Part shown: one piece after another, positions 34,748 to 43,473 of the stretch | Layout of the letters: the number at the start of each line of letters is the position of its first letter | Numbering within the stretch: the first letter of the stretch is position 1 | Assembly (NCBI RefSeq): GCF_024362405.1 | Contig: NZ_CP101454.1 | Location: forward strand, 930,001 to 994,000 | From: Halorarius litoreus | GTDB taxonomy: Archaea > Halobacteriota > Halobacteria > Halobacteriales > Haloarculaceae | DNA: 64,000 bases | Direction of reading: 5' to 3' | The notes under the pieces: model-generated | Seen by the model: only the letters and a program-made list of their open reading frames with translations | Told to the model about the DNA's origin: nothing | The model's database searches: none | Translations under genes and position numbers: made by a program

Positions 34748-35161
34748 ATGCCAGTTCCTCCCGAAGTCGAGGCACTCATCACCGATGCCCCGGTGAGCGC
34801 ACACCTCGCGACGTCGGTCGACGACCGCCCGCACGTCGCGCCCGTCTGGTACGGCTACCGCGACGGAACCGTCTACTTCGCGACCGGTGGTCGGAAGCTC
34901 GCGAACGTCCGGCGGAACCCACGGGTAGCGCTCTCCATCGAGTCGGCGCGCGGCGGTGACGTCGACTGGAACGTGACGCTGCTCGGGCACGCGACGGTCG
35001 TCGAGGACCCTGACCGGGTCGCGTGGGCCGAAAGTTGGATCTACGACCGGTACGACGGCGCCGCAACCGACGGCGGTGAGTCCGAAACCGACGACTCGGG
35101 TCGTGACTACGAACTGCTCGCGGTCACCGTCGGATCGGTCGCGTGGAACGTCTACGCGTAG
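34748..35161 (+). CDS. Pyridoxamine 5'-phosphate oxidase-like flavin-binding protein
   Basis: 137 residues from ATG 34748; upstream in-frame codons (MPTRRRRRASLL) are unlike coding sequence here. APVSAHLATSVDDRPHVAPVWYGYRDGTVYFATGG with NVRRNPRVALSIE is the split-barrel fold of the PNPOx/FMN- or F420-binding family. Many archaeal members bind F420 or FMN and reduce small molecules, and true PdxH activity cannot be assumed. It sits alone between the glycan cluster and the DUF7504/CHAT locus. Confidence 0.8.
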   Translation: MPVPPEVEALITDAPVSAHLATSVDDRPHVAPVWYGYRDGTVYFATGGRKLANVRRNPRVALSIESARGGDVDWNVTLLGHATVVEDPDRVAWAESWIYDRYDGAATDGGESETDDSGRDYELLAVTVGSVAWNVYA

Positions 35162-35221
35162 CCGCGATCCCTCCATGGCGACGCAAACACCGTTCTCAGC
35201 GTCGGAAACCGCCCGCGGAGA

Positions 35222-35229
35222 TTTAAATA
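35222..35229 (+). promoter_or_regulatory. TATA box of the DUF7504/CHAT unit
   Basis: tttaaata is 27-34 bases before ATG 35256 but only 15-22 before the alternative ATG 35244. This favours 35256 as a leaderless start. Confidence 0.6.
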
Positions 35230-35255
35230 CTGGCGGCGTGAGGATGTACATAGCC

Positions 35256-35969
35256 ATGCGCGAACACCCATCGGACGTGGACGCCCCATCCGAGCGCCGG
35301 CCGTCCTCGTTCGAGGGGTACCTCGCGCACCTCAAACAGCACGGGTCAGGACTGCTCGTCACCGGCGAGACGCCGGAGTGGGTCCAGCAGCACGCCTCGC
35401 GGCAGCTGTTCGGGACGACCCTCCCGACCGACGGCGAGCGTCCGCGACGGCGCCTGGTCGTCCGCACCGACCAGGCGTTCGACCCGGCCTGCTACCTCCC
35501 GACTGGTGCGCAGGTGGGCGACAACAACGTCGCAGTCGTGGCGGCCAGCCGGCCGACCCGAGGCGCTACGGCCGCCCAGTCGACGGCGACCGCCGGCCCG
35601 ACCATCGACGACGACCTGACGGCGCTGACGTCGGCCGTGACAGACGCCATCGACGACCTCGCGGCGACCGTCACCCAGCCGGGAGAGCTCCGGGTGGGCG
35701 TCACCTCGATCCTCCCGCTCGTCGAGACGGCCGGGCTGGAGGCGGCCGTCACGCTCTGTGACCGCATCGCCTCGGCGACCCGGCGGCACGACGGGATGGC
35801 ACACATTCACTGCCCGCTCGCCGACACCGACCGGACGGTCGAGGCGTTCCGCACCACCGCCGACGCCCGCGTGGAGATCAGACAGGACGGCAGCCATCCT
35901 GTCCAGTGTCGCTGGCACACCCCGTACCCCGAACTGAACCTCCAGCAGCAGTGGGTTGATTTCGTATGA
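35256..35969 (+). CDS. DUF7504-like protein upstream of a CHAT protease
   Basis: About 237 residues. SFEGYLAHLKQHGSGLLVTG (18-37) followed by ETPEWVQQHASRQLFG and later VVRTDQAFDP resembles, from memory, haloarchaeal DUF7504 proteins, which look like a RecA-like alpha/beta fold with a degenerate nucleotide loop. The C-terminus (RVEIRQDGSHPVQCRWHTPY) has the strand pattern common to that family. Its stop overlaps the CHAT gene start by four bases, so the two are coupled and likely form one complex or pathway. No enzymatic residues can be named. A sensor, adaptor or substrate role for the protease is inference. Confidence 0.65.
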   Translation: MREHPSDVDAPSERRPSSFEGYLAHLKQHGSGLLVTGETPEWVQQHASRQLFGTTLPTDGERPRRRLVVRTDQAFDPACYLPTGAQVGDNNVAVVAASRPTRGATAAQSTATAGPTIDDDLTALTSAVTDAIDDLAATVTQPGELRVGVTSILPLVETAGLEAAVTLCDRIASATRRHDGMAHIHCPLADTDRTVEAFRTTADARVEIRQDGSHPVQCRWHTPYPELNLQQQWVDFV

Positions 35970-38236
35970 GCGACAGCGAGTCACCGAACGGGACGGCGTT
36001 TCACCCGCAGTTCGAGACGCTCGGCCAGCGCCGCGGGCTCCGAGTCACGGACCCCGTCGAAGACGTGCAGTTCTCGCTGTTCACCCCCGAACACGTCTCG
36101 CTGACGGCGTGTTCGACCGACGCGGCGCCATGGTGTTTCCCGGTCGACAGTGCGGTTCGCATCCCGACGAACGAACTCTCGATTCCGCTCCGCGTCAACG
36201 TCAACGTGCGGACGCCGGACGCCACGCTCGTCGAGTCGGTCGCCGCGAAATCCCCGGGATCGGTCGACGATGTCGGGGCGTACGTCGTCGAGCTGTCGAG
36301 CACGCCGATGAAGCTGTATCTCGCCGCCGAGAGCCGGGTGCTGGTGCTTCCGGACGACAACTCGACGGAACTCGTGTTCCCGGACGCCGACGCGGTGCAT
36401 CTGGGCGCACGCACCCGCCACAAACACCCGGCGCGAACGCTCACGACGACCCGCGACCCGCACGACCTCATGGAGGTCATCTCCGAGTTCGGTGCGGCGC
36501 TCAAGACCACCTCGTGTGAGCGCTCGTGGCCGACACTCCGGGGCCATCCCCCCGTCATCGAGTTCGGCGACGAGGTGGAGATTCCGGGTGGGACGCGCCG
36601 TCCGGACACCGGGGTTGCCATCGAAGTGCCGCCGACCCCCGAGAAGATCTTCCCGGTCGCGCCGCTCGCCTACTACCTCGGCGCCGAGGTCCGTCCCGGT
36701 GCCAGCCCGCGACTCGTCACGGCGTCCGGATTCAGCTACGACCTCACGGGTGCGGGCGGGTTCGAGCGGACCGTCGGGGAGGTGCTCAAACACGTCTTCA
36801 CGCTGGACTGTCTCACCCGCGTCGAGGGCTACTACCCGGTCGACCTCCACGAGCGCCAGCGGGCGGCGGAGATCCCGTCGCTCGACCTCGAGTTCGCGGC
36901 GCTGTACGAACAGCCGCTCGCCGAGCAGCTGGAGACGTACCTCTCGGTGCCGCTCGAGGACGTCGAGCCGCTCCGTCCCGAGTGGCGACTGACCGCGGAC
37001 GTCGTCCCGGAGCTGGAGCACGCGACCGTCCTCCCGTATCTCGCCGACGAACTGGCGATACTCCGGTGTGCCGAGTACGGCACCGCGACGGCGTCGGTCG
37101 AGGCGACGAGCGGAGAGCCGGCGTCGAACGGTGCCGTCTCGGATTTCTGTCGGTCGTCGCCCGCTGAGACATCGGCTGCCGAGCCGTCGCCCGTGGTGAC
37201 CGACGCGGCCGACGACTTCGTCCGGGGGGCTGGCCACACCGACGCGGTTCGTGGTGCGGCAGACGAGACCAGCTTCGGCGCGGCGCCGGGTCGCCACAAC
37301 TCCGTGAGTCAGGACGACGTGTTCTACGTCGACGACGCCGACAGCGCCACCCAGACGTACGTCGGCGACGGCTTCCCTATCGGCGCGAACAAGTCCTCGC
37401 GGGCGTCGTACGAGCGGCAGTTGACCCTACGGAGCAACGCGCCCGACCGCATCAGCGTCACCGTCGTCTGTAACGACGGCGAGATGCTGGAGGAGCTGGA
37501 GGTCGGGAACTACTACGGGATGCGGGACCTCCTCGAGTTCGAGGTCGACATCCAGCAGAACCTGACCCGCGAGGAGCTCCGCGGCGTCTTCGAGTCCGGC
37601 TCGGACTTCGTCCACTACATCGGCCACGTCACCGCCGACGGCCTGCAGGCCTCGGACGGCTACCTCGACGCGGGAACGCTCGACGACGTCGGCGTCTCGG
37701 CGTTCTTCCTCAACGGCTGCCGGTCGTTCCGGCAGGGGAAGCGACTCGTCGATGCGGGCGCCATCGGCGGCATCGTCACGCTGGAGAACATCCACAACAG
37801 CATCGCGACCGAGATCGGCCACCACATCTCGCGACTGCTGAACGCCGGCTGGCCGCTGGACGGCGCGCTGAAACTGGTGAAGGACGACGCGCTCGCCGGG
37901 CGGCACTATCTGGTGGTCGGGGACGGGTCGACGGAGATCGTCAACGCCGATGGAGGAACTCCCAATTCACTAGTCATTTCAGCATACGATGACGACCGGT
38001 ACAAGGTCGAGTTCAACACCTTTCCCACCCAATCGTTCAACCTCGGAACGATAGACAATCCGTTTTTACAGGAGTCTGACACACATTACCTATCCTCTGG
38101 TAAACTCGACGAGTTCCTACTCCCCACCGAAGAACTCCAAGAGTTCTGTGCTCACTATTCGCTCCCCCTCCAGTTCGCGAGTGAGTTAGACGAGACGACG
38201 ATCTCGATTCGGTGGAGCGATGAAATCGAACTGTAG
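35966..38236 (+). CDS. CHAT-domain (caspase-like) cysteine protease
   Basis: 756 residues. The C-terminal CHAT domain (about 470-660) has the catalytic His554 in VHYIGHVTADG and Cys585 in FFLNGCRSF, followed by GAIGGIVTLENIHN, the expected clan CD caspase-like core. The N-terminal 370 residues are a beta-rich region of unknown fold, then an Ala/Ser/Pro-rich linker (about 375-460). CHAT proteases act in eukaryotic separase-like and bacterial gasdermin or CRISPR-linked immunity by cleaving partner proteins. The upstream DUF7504-like gene overlaps its start, and a DUF7503-like peptide gene follows convergently. Bases after about 37950 are clearly more AT-rich, hinting that the last 95 residues were exchanged. 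Target unknown. Confidence 0.8.
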   Translation: MSDSESPNGTAFHPQFETLGQRRGLRVTDPVEDVQFSLFTPEHVSLTACSTDAAPWCFPVDSAVRIPTNELSIPLRVNVNVRTPDATLVESVAAKSPGSVDDVGAYVVELSSTPMKLYLAAESRVLVLPDDNSTELVFPDADAVHLGARTRHKHPARTLTTTRDPHDLMEVISEFGAALKTTSCERSWPTLRGHPPVIEFGDEVEIPGGTRRPDTGVAIEVPPTPEKIFPVAPLAYYLGAEVRPGASPRLVTASGFSYDLTGAGGFERTVGEVLKHVFTLDCLTRVEGYYPVDLHERQRAAEIPSLDLEFAALYEQPLAEQLETYLSVPLEDVEPLRPEWRLTADVVPELEHATVLPYLADELAILRCAEYGTATASVEATSGEPASNGAVSDFCRSSPAETSAAEPSPVVTDAADDFVRGAGHTDAVRGAADETSFGAAPGRHNSVSQDDVFYVDDADSATQTYVGDGFPIGANKSSRASYERQLTLRSNAPDRISVTVVCNDGEMLEELEVGNYYGMRDLLEFEVDIQQNLTREELRGVFESGSDFVHYIGHVTADGLQASDGYLDAGTLDDVGVSAFFLNGCRSFRQGKRLVDAGAIGGIVTLENIHNSIATEIGHHISRLLNAGWPLDGALKLVKDDALAGRHYLVVGDGSTEIVNADGGTPNSLVISAYDDDRYKVEFNTFPTQSFNLGTIDNPFLQESDTHYLSSGKLDEFLLPTEELQEFCAHYSLPLQFASELDETTISIRWSDEIEL

Positions 38237-38320
38237 ATCCGCAAGCGGAGCCGTAGGTGACGGACTGACGATGTCTCAAGCTGCGGACGGTTGTTCCAGC
38301 CCGGCTACTACTCGATTCAA

Positions 38321-38455
38321 CTATGGGCCGGCAGTAGACGCGCTTCCCGCTGCCACACTCCCTGCCTGCGTCAGCAGGAGCAGGATCGTGAACAGGACGC
38401 CAGTCATCTTCGGGTTCTCAGCCAGGTAGTTCCGGAACGCGTTGTCGTCGGACAT
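38321..38455 (-). CDS. DUF7503-like small single-helix protein
   Basis: 44 residues, too short for a routine length cut-off. MSDDNAFRNYLAENPKMTG precedes a hydrophobic segment VLFTILLLLTQAGSVAAG and a short STAGP tail. As I recall, haloarchaeal DUF7503 proteins have exactly this form, and they occur near DUF7504/CHAT genes. The TATA-like agattaat (38482-38489) is 27-34 bases upstream, right for a leaderless start. The helix could insert in the membrane or be a signal-like sequence. It is convergent with the CHAT gene. Confidence 0.7.
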   Translation of the reverse strand: MSDDNAFRNYLAENPKMTGVLFTILLLLTQAGSVAAGSASTAGP

Positions 38456-38481
38456 AACAACCGCCGCCTCAGGGGGTGAAT

Positions 38482-38489
38482 AGATTAAT
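38482..38489 (-). promoter_or_regulatory. TATA-like box for the DUF7503-like gene
   Basis: attaatct on the minus strand, 27-34 bases before the ATG at 38455. Confidence 0.5.
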
Positions 38490-39464
38490 CCCGCTGATAG
38501 TTCACCTTAAATATAATCAGGGGTTTATCAGCAGACTGCGGGAGGGATGTATGCGTTCCGAGAAGTTTCCGATTCGGGCACAGTTTGTCGTCGGATACAC
38601 CTCGAGTACATAAGCTATCACGATTAGTTGCGGCAGATTATGGTCGTGCGCGGGGGTGCGCAGCGACGGGACCCCAGCACCCAGCGCGTACTCGCGGTGG
38701 TATTCGCAGGCCGTCGCGTCAGCCCACACAGAGGCGGTATCGCCGACCCTCCGTCGGTGGTGTCCGTCGAGTTACTGGGGTCACCGTGTGGGCCCACGTC
38801 TACTCTCGTCTCACGCGACACGCCGTCCGGCAGCAACGCCGGGACACGACCAGGCTCTGCCGTGCCGAGGAGCTAGACCAAGATCGCTCGTGAGGTGGGC
38901 CGGTCGGCGACCACGATCCCCCACTGAAACCGCAGGTGTCTTGCGAAAATAATTGTAAAAATTGGCGTGGTGGGACACCTCCCACAGAACCCGATAGAGG
39001 GAGCTTCGAGACACCGCCAACCGACTGGACAACTGCCGGACGCAGCACCGCACCGATCCGACAGCGCGTCGATCGCAGCCTTCCCACGCGGCCGGTCGTC
39101 GGTACTGATTGAGCAGTCGAGTACAGTCCGCACTGGGGAAAACCACTGCCCAAAGCCGGGAACGGCTGTCCAAACGACCCCGTGGACCTGGTTGCGATGA
39201 GGGGCCTGCCACTCTCCGACGGACGAGAACGTGCACCGGTGACCGAGCACTCAGCGTCACCCACCCAGTGTTGGCGATGCGGCTACCGAGCTTGGGCGTC
39301 GTCCCTGTGGGCATACGCGCGACGACCAGATGACAGGAACAGAAAATACAAATATTTACATCTATTTTGACGCAACCCACACCGTCGAACGGGCGTTCGT
39401 CTCCGTCGGGGCCGACCAGGCACGCCGGAACAAGACCTATCACCCTCCGTGCCGGATTCGCCGT
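38490..39464. other. Mostly gene-free kilobase with possible HTH remnant
   Basis: No intact gene. On the minus strand about 38940-39060 one frame reads RQLSSRLAVSRSSLYRVLWE, a helix-turn-helix-like stretch followed by HANFYNYFRKTP, within a frame that is otherwise junk; this may be a decayed regulator or transposase. An AT-rich patch with aaatattta (39347-39355) precedes rdfA. Confidence 0.45.
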
Positions 39465-40088
39465 ATGAGCGATACAGGAGAGTCGTCGGGACGCCGACCG
39501 AAGGTCGTCCGACTGCTCGACGAGTACGGGCTCGGCTCGCTCGGCGACGAGCTCGAACGCCGATGGACCGCGGAGGGCGACGACCGGATGAGCCTCCGGG
39601 CACTCGCCGACTACTTCAACAAACAGCTGCTCGCGACGGCTATGGCCGAGGTGGGGCTCCAGCCGCTGGACGGCGAGGTCGACAACGTCTATCGACTGCT
39701 GACCGGCGACGTGAGCGGGGCGGACCGGACGCGGACCGAGCGCCGGCTCGAACGCGAAGGCGTCGACGTCGAAGGGCTCCGCAGCGACTTCCTCACCTAC
39801 CAGGCCATCCGGACGTATCTCAAGGAGTACCGGGGCGCGGAGTACGCGACCGACGACCGCGAACGCACGGTCGTCGAAGCCGAGAACATCGGGCGTCTCC
39901 GGGGACGCACGGCCGTGGTGGTCGAGAGCAAGATCGACCAGCTCCGGGACGCCGGCCACCTAGAAATCGGCGACCCCCAGACGTTCGTGGAGGTTCGCGT
40001 GCTCTGTGCCGACTGCGGTGGCCAGTACGAAATCGACGAACTGCTCGACCGCGGCCACTGTGACTGCCAGCCCGAGTCGGAGCCGTAA
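39465..40088 (+). CDS. rdfA: Rod-determining factor RdfA
   Basis: 207 residues from ATG 39465 (MSDTGESSGRRPKVVRLLDE). The N-terminal half includes LGDELERRWTAEGDDRMSLR and ALADYFNKQLLATAM, the C-terminus a zinc-binding pattern with C181/C184 (CADC) and C199/C201 (CDC). This matches the haloarchaeal RdfA family, named for a factor needed for rod cell shape in Haloferax volcanii. It is followed 61 bases later by an archaea-specific SMC-related gene, the conserved neighbourhood of RdfA. The start was chosen because the upstream residues look non-coding. Confidence 0.8.
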   Translation: MSDTGESSGRRPKVVRLLDEYGLGSLGDELERRWTAEGDDRMSLRALADYFNKQLLATAMAEVGLQPLDGEVDNVYRLLTGDVSGADRTRTERRLEREGVDVEGLRSDFLTYQAIRTYLKEYRGAEYATDDRERTVVEAENIGRLRGRTAVVVESKIDQLRDAGHLEIGDPQTFVEVRVLCADCGGQYEIDELLDRGHCDCQPESEP

Positions 40089-40149
40089 CCCGAGGGCAAG
40101 CTCACCCGCGTAAGAAAGAGTTATGCCGTCACGAACACCAAACGGATTT

Positions 40150-42093
40150 ATGAGCGTACCAGAGTCAGCACACGCCGAGGCAGAGGTCACCGTCGAAAAC
40201 GTCGGTGGGATCGAAGCCTCGACCGTCACCTTCTCGCCAGGCGTCACGATACTCGTCGGCCGCAACGCCACCAACCGTACATCGTTCCTGCAGGCGGTGA
40301 TGGCGGCGCTCGGCAGCAAGAACGTGAGCATCAAGGGCGACGCCGACGAGGCCGAGGTCGAACTCACGCTCGGCGACGAGACGTACACCCGGCGCCTCCA
40401 GCGCCGACAGGGGAGCGTCGTGACCGACGGGACGCCGTACCTCGAGGACGCCGAACTCGCGGACCTGTTCGCGTTCCTCCTGGAGTCGAACGAGGCGCGA
40501 CGCGCAGTCGCCACCAGCGGCGACCTCCGCGAGCTCATCATGCGGCCGATCGACACCGACGAGATCCACGCCGAGATCGACCGACTCGTCAGCGAACGCG
40601 AGCGGCTCGAACGCGAACTCGACGAGATCGACGAGCTGAAAGGTGAGCTGCCGGAGCTCGAGTCGAAGCGGACCCGTCTCGAGGAGGATATCGAGGAGAA
40701 GAAGGCCGAACTGGAGGCCAAAGAGGAGGAGCTCGAGGCTGCCGACGCGGACGTCGAAGAGCAACAGGCCGAGAAGTCCGAGCTCGAATCGGAGCTCGAG
40801 CGGCTCCGCTCGAAGCGGTCGGCGCTCGACGACGTCCGCTACGACCTCGAGACCGAGCGCGAGAGTCTCGACGCGCTGAAAGGCGAGCGCCGCGAACTCG
40901 AAGCCGAGGCCGAGGAGCTACCCGAGACGCCGATGGGTGAACTGGAGGAGGTGGAGTCGGAGCTGCGACAGCTCCGCGAGCAGAAACAGCGGCTCGAGAC
41001 GGAGGTGAGCGAACTCCAGAGCGTCATCGGGTTCAACGAAGAGCTACTCGAGGACACCGGCTCGGGCGTGTTCGCCGGGCTCTCCGACGGGGAGGGGGGC
41101 GCGCTCACCGACCAGCTCCTCGACGACGACGAGGTGACTTGCTGGACCTGCGGGAGCGAAGTCGAGCGGGACCAGATCGAGTCGACCGTGGGCCGGCTCC
41201 GCGAGCTCAGCCAGGAGACGGTGAGCGAGGTGAACGCGCTGGACACCGAGATCAACGACCTGACGAGCGAAAAGCGCGACCTCGAACAGTCGCAGCGGGA
41301 GCGTGACCGCATCGAGCGGCGGCTGGCCGACATCGACGACGAGATCGAGGACAGCGAGGCCCGCATCGAGTCGCTGCAGGAGCGCCGGGAGGCGCTGACC
41401 GAGGAGATCGAAGCGGTCGAGGCCGACGTCGAGGCGCTCGAAGACGAGGACCACAGCGCGGTGCTCGACCTCCACAAGGAGGCGAACCAGCTCGAGTACG
41501 AGCTCGGCCGGCTGGAGACGGACCTCGAGCGCGTCGAGAGCGAGATCACCGACCTCGAAGCCCGCATCGAGACCGAAGCCGACGTCGAGGCACAGCGCGA
41601 CGAGGTGACCACCGAGATCGAGACCCTCCGGACGAAGATCGAGCGCATCGAACAGGGCGCCGTCGAGGAGTTCAACGAGCACATGGACACCGTCCTCGAA
41701 CTGCTCGACTACGCCAACCTCGACCGCATCTGGCTCGAGCGGGTCGAACGCGAGGTCCGCGAGGGCCGGCGCAAGGTGACGAAGGGCGTGTTCGAGCTCC
41801 ACGTCGTCCGCACGACGGAGTCCGGTGCGGCGTACGAGGACACGGTCGACCACCTCTCGGAGAGCGAACGCGAGGTGACGGGACTCGTGTTCGCACTGGC
41901 GGGCTACCTCGCACACGAGGTGTACGAGACGCTCCCGTTCATGCTGCTCGACTCGCTCGAGGCCATTGACTCCGAGCGCATCGCGACGCTCGTCGAGTAT
42001 CTCACCGACTACACCGACTACCTCCTGGTCGCCCTCCTCCCCGAAGACGCCGCCGCGCTTCCGGACGAGTACGAGCGCGTCACCGAGATTTAA
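40150..42093 (+). CDS. Archaea-specific SMC-related protein (Rad50/SMC-like, zinc hook)
   Basis: 647 residues from ATG 40150 (an alternative start nine codons earlier is less likely). The N-terminal ATPase head has a deviant Walker A, GRNATNRTS (37-45), with Arg where Lys is normal and no second Gly. Residues about 135-540 are a long charged coiled coil with a CWTC zinc hook at 331-334. The C-terminal head has signature LSESEREVTGLVFALAG and Walker B FMLLDSLEAID, where the catalytic Glu position (602) is Ser. It probably organises or tethers DNA or a cell-shape complex with RdfA. ATP hydrolysis is doubtful from these motifs. Confidence 0.82.
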   Translation: MSVPESAHAEAEVTVENVGGIEASTVTFSPGVTILVGRNATNRTSFLQAVMAALGSKNVSIKGDADEAEVELTLGDETYTRRLQRRQGSVVTDGTPYLEDAELADLFAFLLESNEARRAVATSGDLRELIMRPIDTDEIHAEIDRLVSERERLERELDEIDELKGELPELESKRTRLEEDIEEKKAELEAKEEELEAADADVEEQQAEKSELESELERLRSKRSALDDVRYDLETERESLDALKGERRELEAEAEELPETPMGELEEVESELRQLREQKQRLETEVSELQSVIGFNEELLEDTGSGVFAGLSDGEGGALTDQLLDDDEVTCWTCGSEVERDQIESTVGRLRELSQETVSEVNALDTEINDLTSEKRDLEQSQRERDRIERRLADIDDEIEDSEARIESLQERREALTEEIEAVEADVEALEDEDHSAVLDLHKEANQLEYELGRLETDLERVESEITDLEARIETEADVEAQRDEVTTEIETLRTKIERIEQGAVEEFNEHMDTVLELLDYANLDRIWLERVEREVREGRRKVTKGVFELHVVRTTESGAAYEDTVDHLSESEREVTGLVFALAGYLAHEVYETLPFMLLDSLEAIDSERIATLVEYLTDYTDYLLVALLPEDAAALPDEYERVTEI

Positions 42094-42445
42094 GTCGACG
42101 GCGAGGCGGTTTCGATAACACGACTACTATTGTTATCACAGGAGCGGTCGAATCCGCCGTAGTCCCCCCAAAGCAGGTGACGGCAACGCCACAGACCCTG
42201 CCCAACCCGTGTCGGCGTTACGAACATCTATGAACTATCGGGAAACACGAGAACGCAGATGAGATTCGTTTCAAAATTGTCCCGTAGCAGCACCTCGCAG
42301 AGCCGATTATCGGAGTAAATGCCGATCCGACCGCTCTGGAATCGCTCGCACATCCCCTCTCAGTTCACAGAGTATCGTGAGTTAGAGGCCGTAGACTCGA
42401 AGAGTAGTGGTTGAGAACGTCGAGTCTCGCGATAGCGAACAGTCG
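42094..42445. other. Intergenic region with weak hairpin
   Basis: Gene-free. gataaca/tgttatc arms (42114-42120 and 42131-42137) could form a hairpin 20 bases past the SMC-related stop, either a weak terminator or an operator. Nothing else recognised. Confidence 0.45.
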
Positions 42446-43237
42446 CTACGAGTGGGCGAGGTTCAGCTCGAGTTCGTTCACGACGCTCTGGACGAGGTCG
42501 GGGATCTCGCGTTCGAGCCGGTCGCCCCGCATCCGGTGGGTCGGAGCGGCGACCGCGAACGCGCCGAGGACCTCTCTGTCGGGACCGCGAAGCGGCACGC
42601 CCACGGCCCGGAGTCCGTCGGTGCTCTCCTCGTAGTTGTAGGCGAACCCGCGTTCGCGAATCGTCTCGAGTTCGTCGAACAGTTCCTCCGGGTCAGTGAT
42701 AGTGTTCGGCGTCGCCGCCGGGAGCCCGTTGGTCTCGATGATGTCGTGGACACGCTCGTCGGGGAGCTGCGCGAGTATCGACTTCCCACCGGCGGTATGG
42801 TGGAGGTAGAACCGCTTGCCGACCCGCCCCTTCGTGAGGACGCCGCGACGCCCCGTATCCCGGAACAGGACCACCGCGCGGCCGTGCTCCATCGTGCTGA
42901 ACTGCGCGGTCTCCTCGGTCTCCTCAGCGATCTCGCGCAGCTTCGCGCGAATGACGCGAGCGCCGTCGCGTCGAGAGCGGACGTGGGCACCGATGTCGAG
43001 GAACCGGAGTCCGAGCCGATACTCGTCGCCCTCCTTGGAGACGAAATCCCCGGATGCGAGCGTCGCGAGGTGCTTGTACACCGAGCTCTTCGAGAGCCCG
43101 GTCGCCCGAGCCAGTTCCGTCACGCCCGCGGACTCTCGTGCCTGCAGCTCCGTAACGATAGCGAACGTGTTCTCGAGACTCTTGAGCCGCTGTGTGCCCC
43201 CATCGGCCCCGTCATCGGGTGTGTTACGCGTCGGCAT
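42446..43237 (-). CDS. IclR-family transcriptional regulator
   Basis: 263 residues. Residues about 20-75 form the winged helix-turn-helix (TELARATGLSKSSVYKHLAT). The C-terminal two thirds is the effector-binding IclR domain, including HHTAGGKSILAQLP and RERGFAYNYEESTDGLRAVG. IclR proteins control aromatic and carboxylate degradation genes, usually as ligand-released repressors. It is divergent from the glutaryl-CoA dehydrogenase-like gene, the most likely target. Its upstream region has a TATA-like catataaac near 43312-43320 and an imperfect palindrome gtgaaa...tcac, consistent with self-control. Confidence 0.85.
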   Translation of the reverse strand: MPTRNTPDDGADGGTQRLKSLENTFAIVTELQARESAGVTELARATGLSKSSVYKHLATLASGDFVSKEGDEYRLGLRFLDIGAHVRSRRDGARVIRAKLREIAEETEETAQFSTMEHGRAVVLFRDTGRRGVLTKGRVGKRFYLHHTAGGKSILAQLPDERVHDIIETNGLPAATPNTITDPEELFDELETIRERGFAYNYEESTDGLRAVGVPLRGPDREVLGAFAVAAPTHRMRGDRLEREIPDLVQSVVNELELNLAHS

Positions 43238-43442
43238 TGGCGTATCGAGTCGTTCGTCTCATTCGTGATAAATTTCACTATGAAGAAACGGCACTCCGGC
43301 AGTAGCCGGTCCGTTTATATGTGGCAGTGCGAGGGTACCGCGCGACCGGGTAGCGGGTGGAGTCAGGCCGACCCGTAGGTCGGTCACCGCAGGTTCGAGA
43401 CCCCGGCCACGGACCGTGGCAACTGCGGACACGTTCCGAACC

Positions 43443-43450
43443 ATTAATAC
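43443..43450 (+). promoter_or_regulatory. TATA-like box of the acyl-CoA dehydrogenase/thiolase unit
   Basis: attaatac lies 24-31 bases before ATG 43474, the leaderless spacing. It supports that start over the far upstream in-frame codon. Confidence 0.55.
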
Positions 43451-43473
43451 CGCCGCTCCCAAGGCATCGGTGT

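Noticed and set aside
35981..37297. Minus-strand frame opposite the CHAT gene
   Set aside because: Arg/Asp-rich shadow; CHAT catalytic motifs are on the plus strand.
38811..39959. 382-codon minus-strand frame across the rdfA region
   Set aside because: Mostly antisense to rdfA; only a short HTH-like stretch is of interest and is listed separately.
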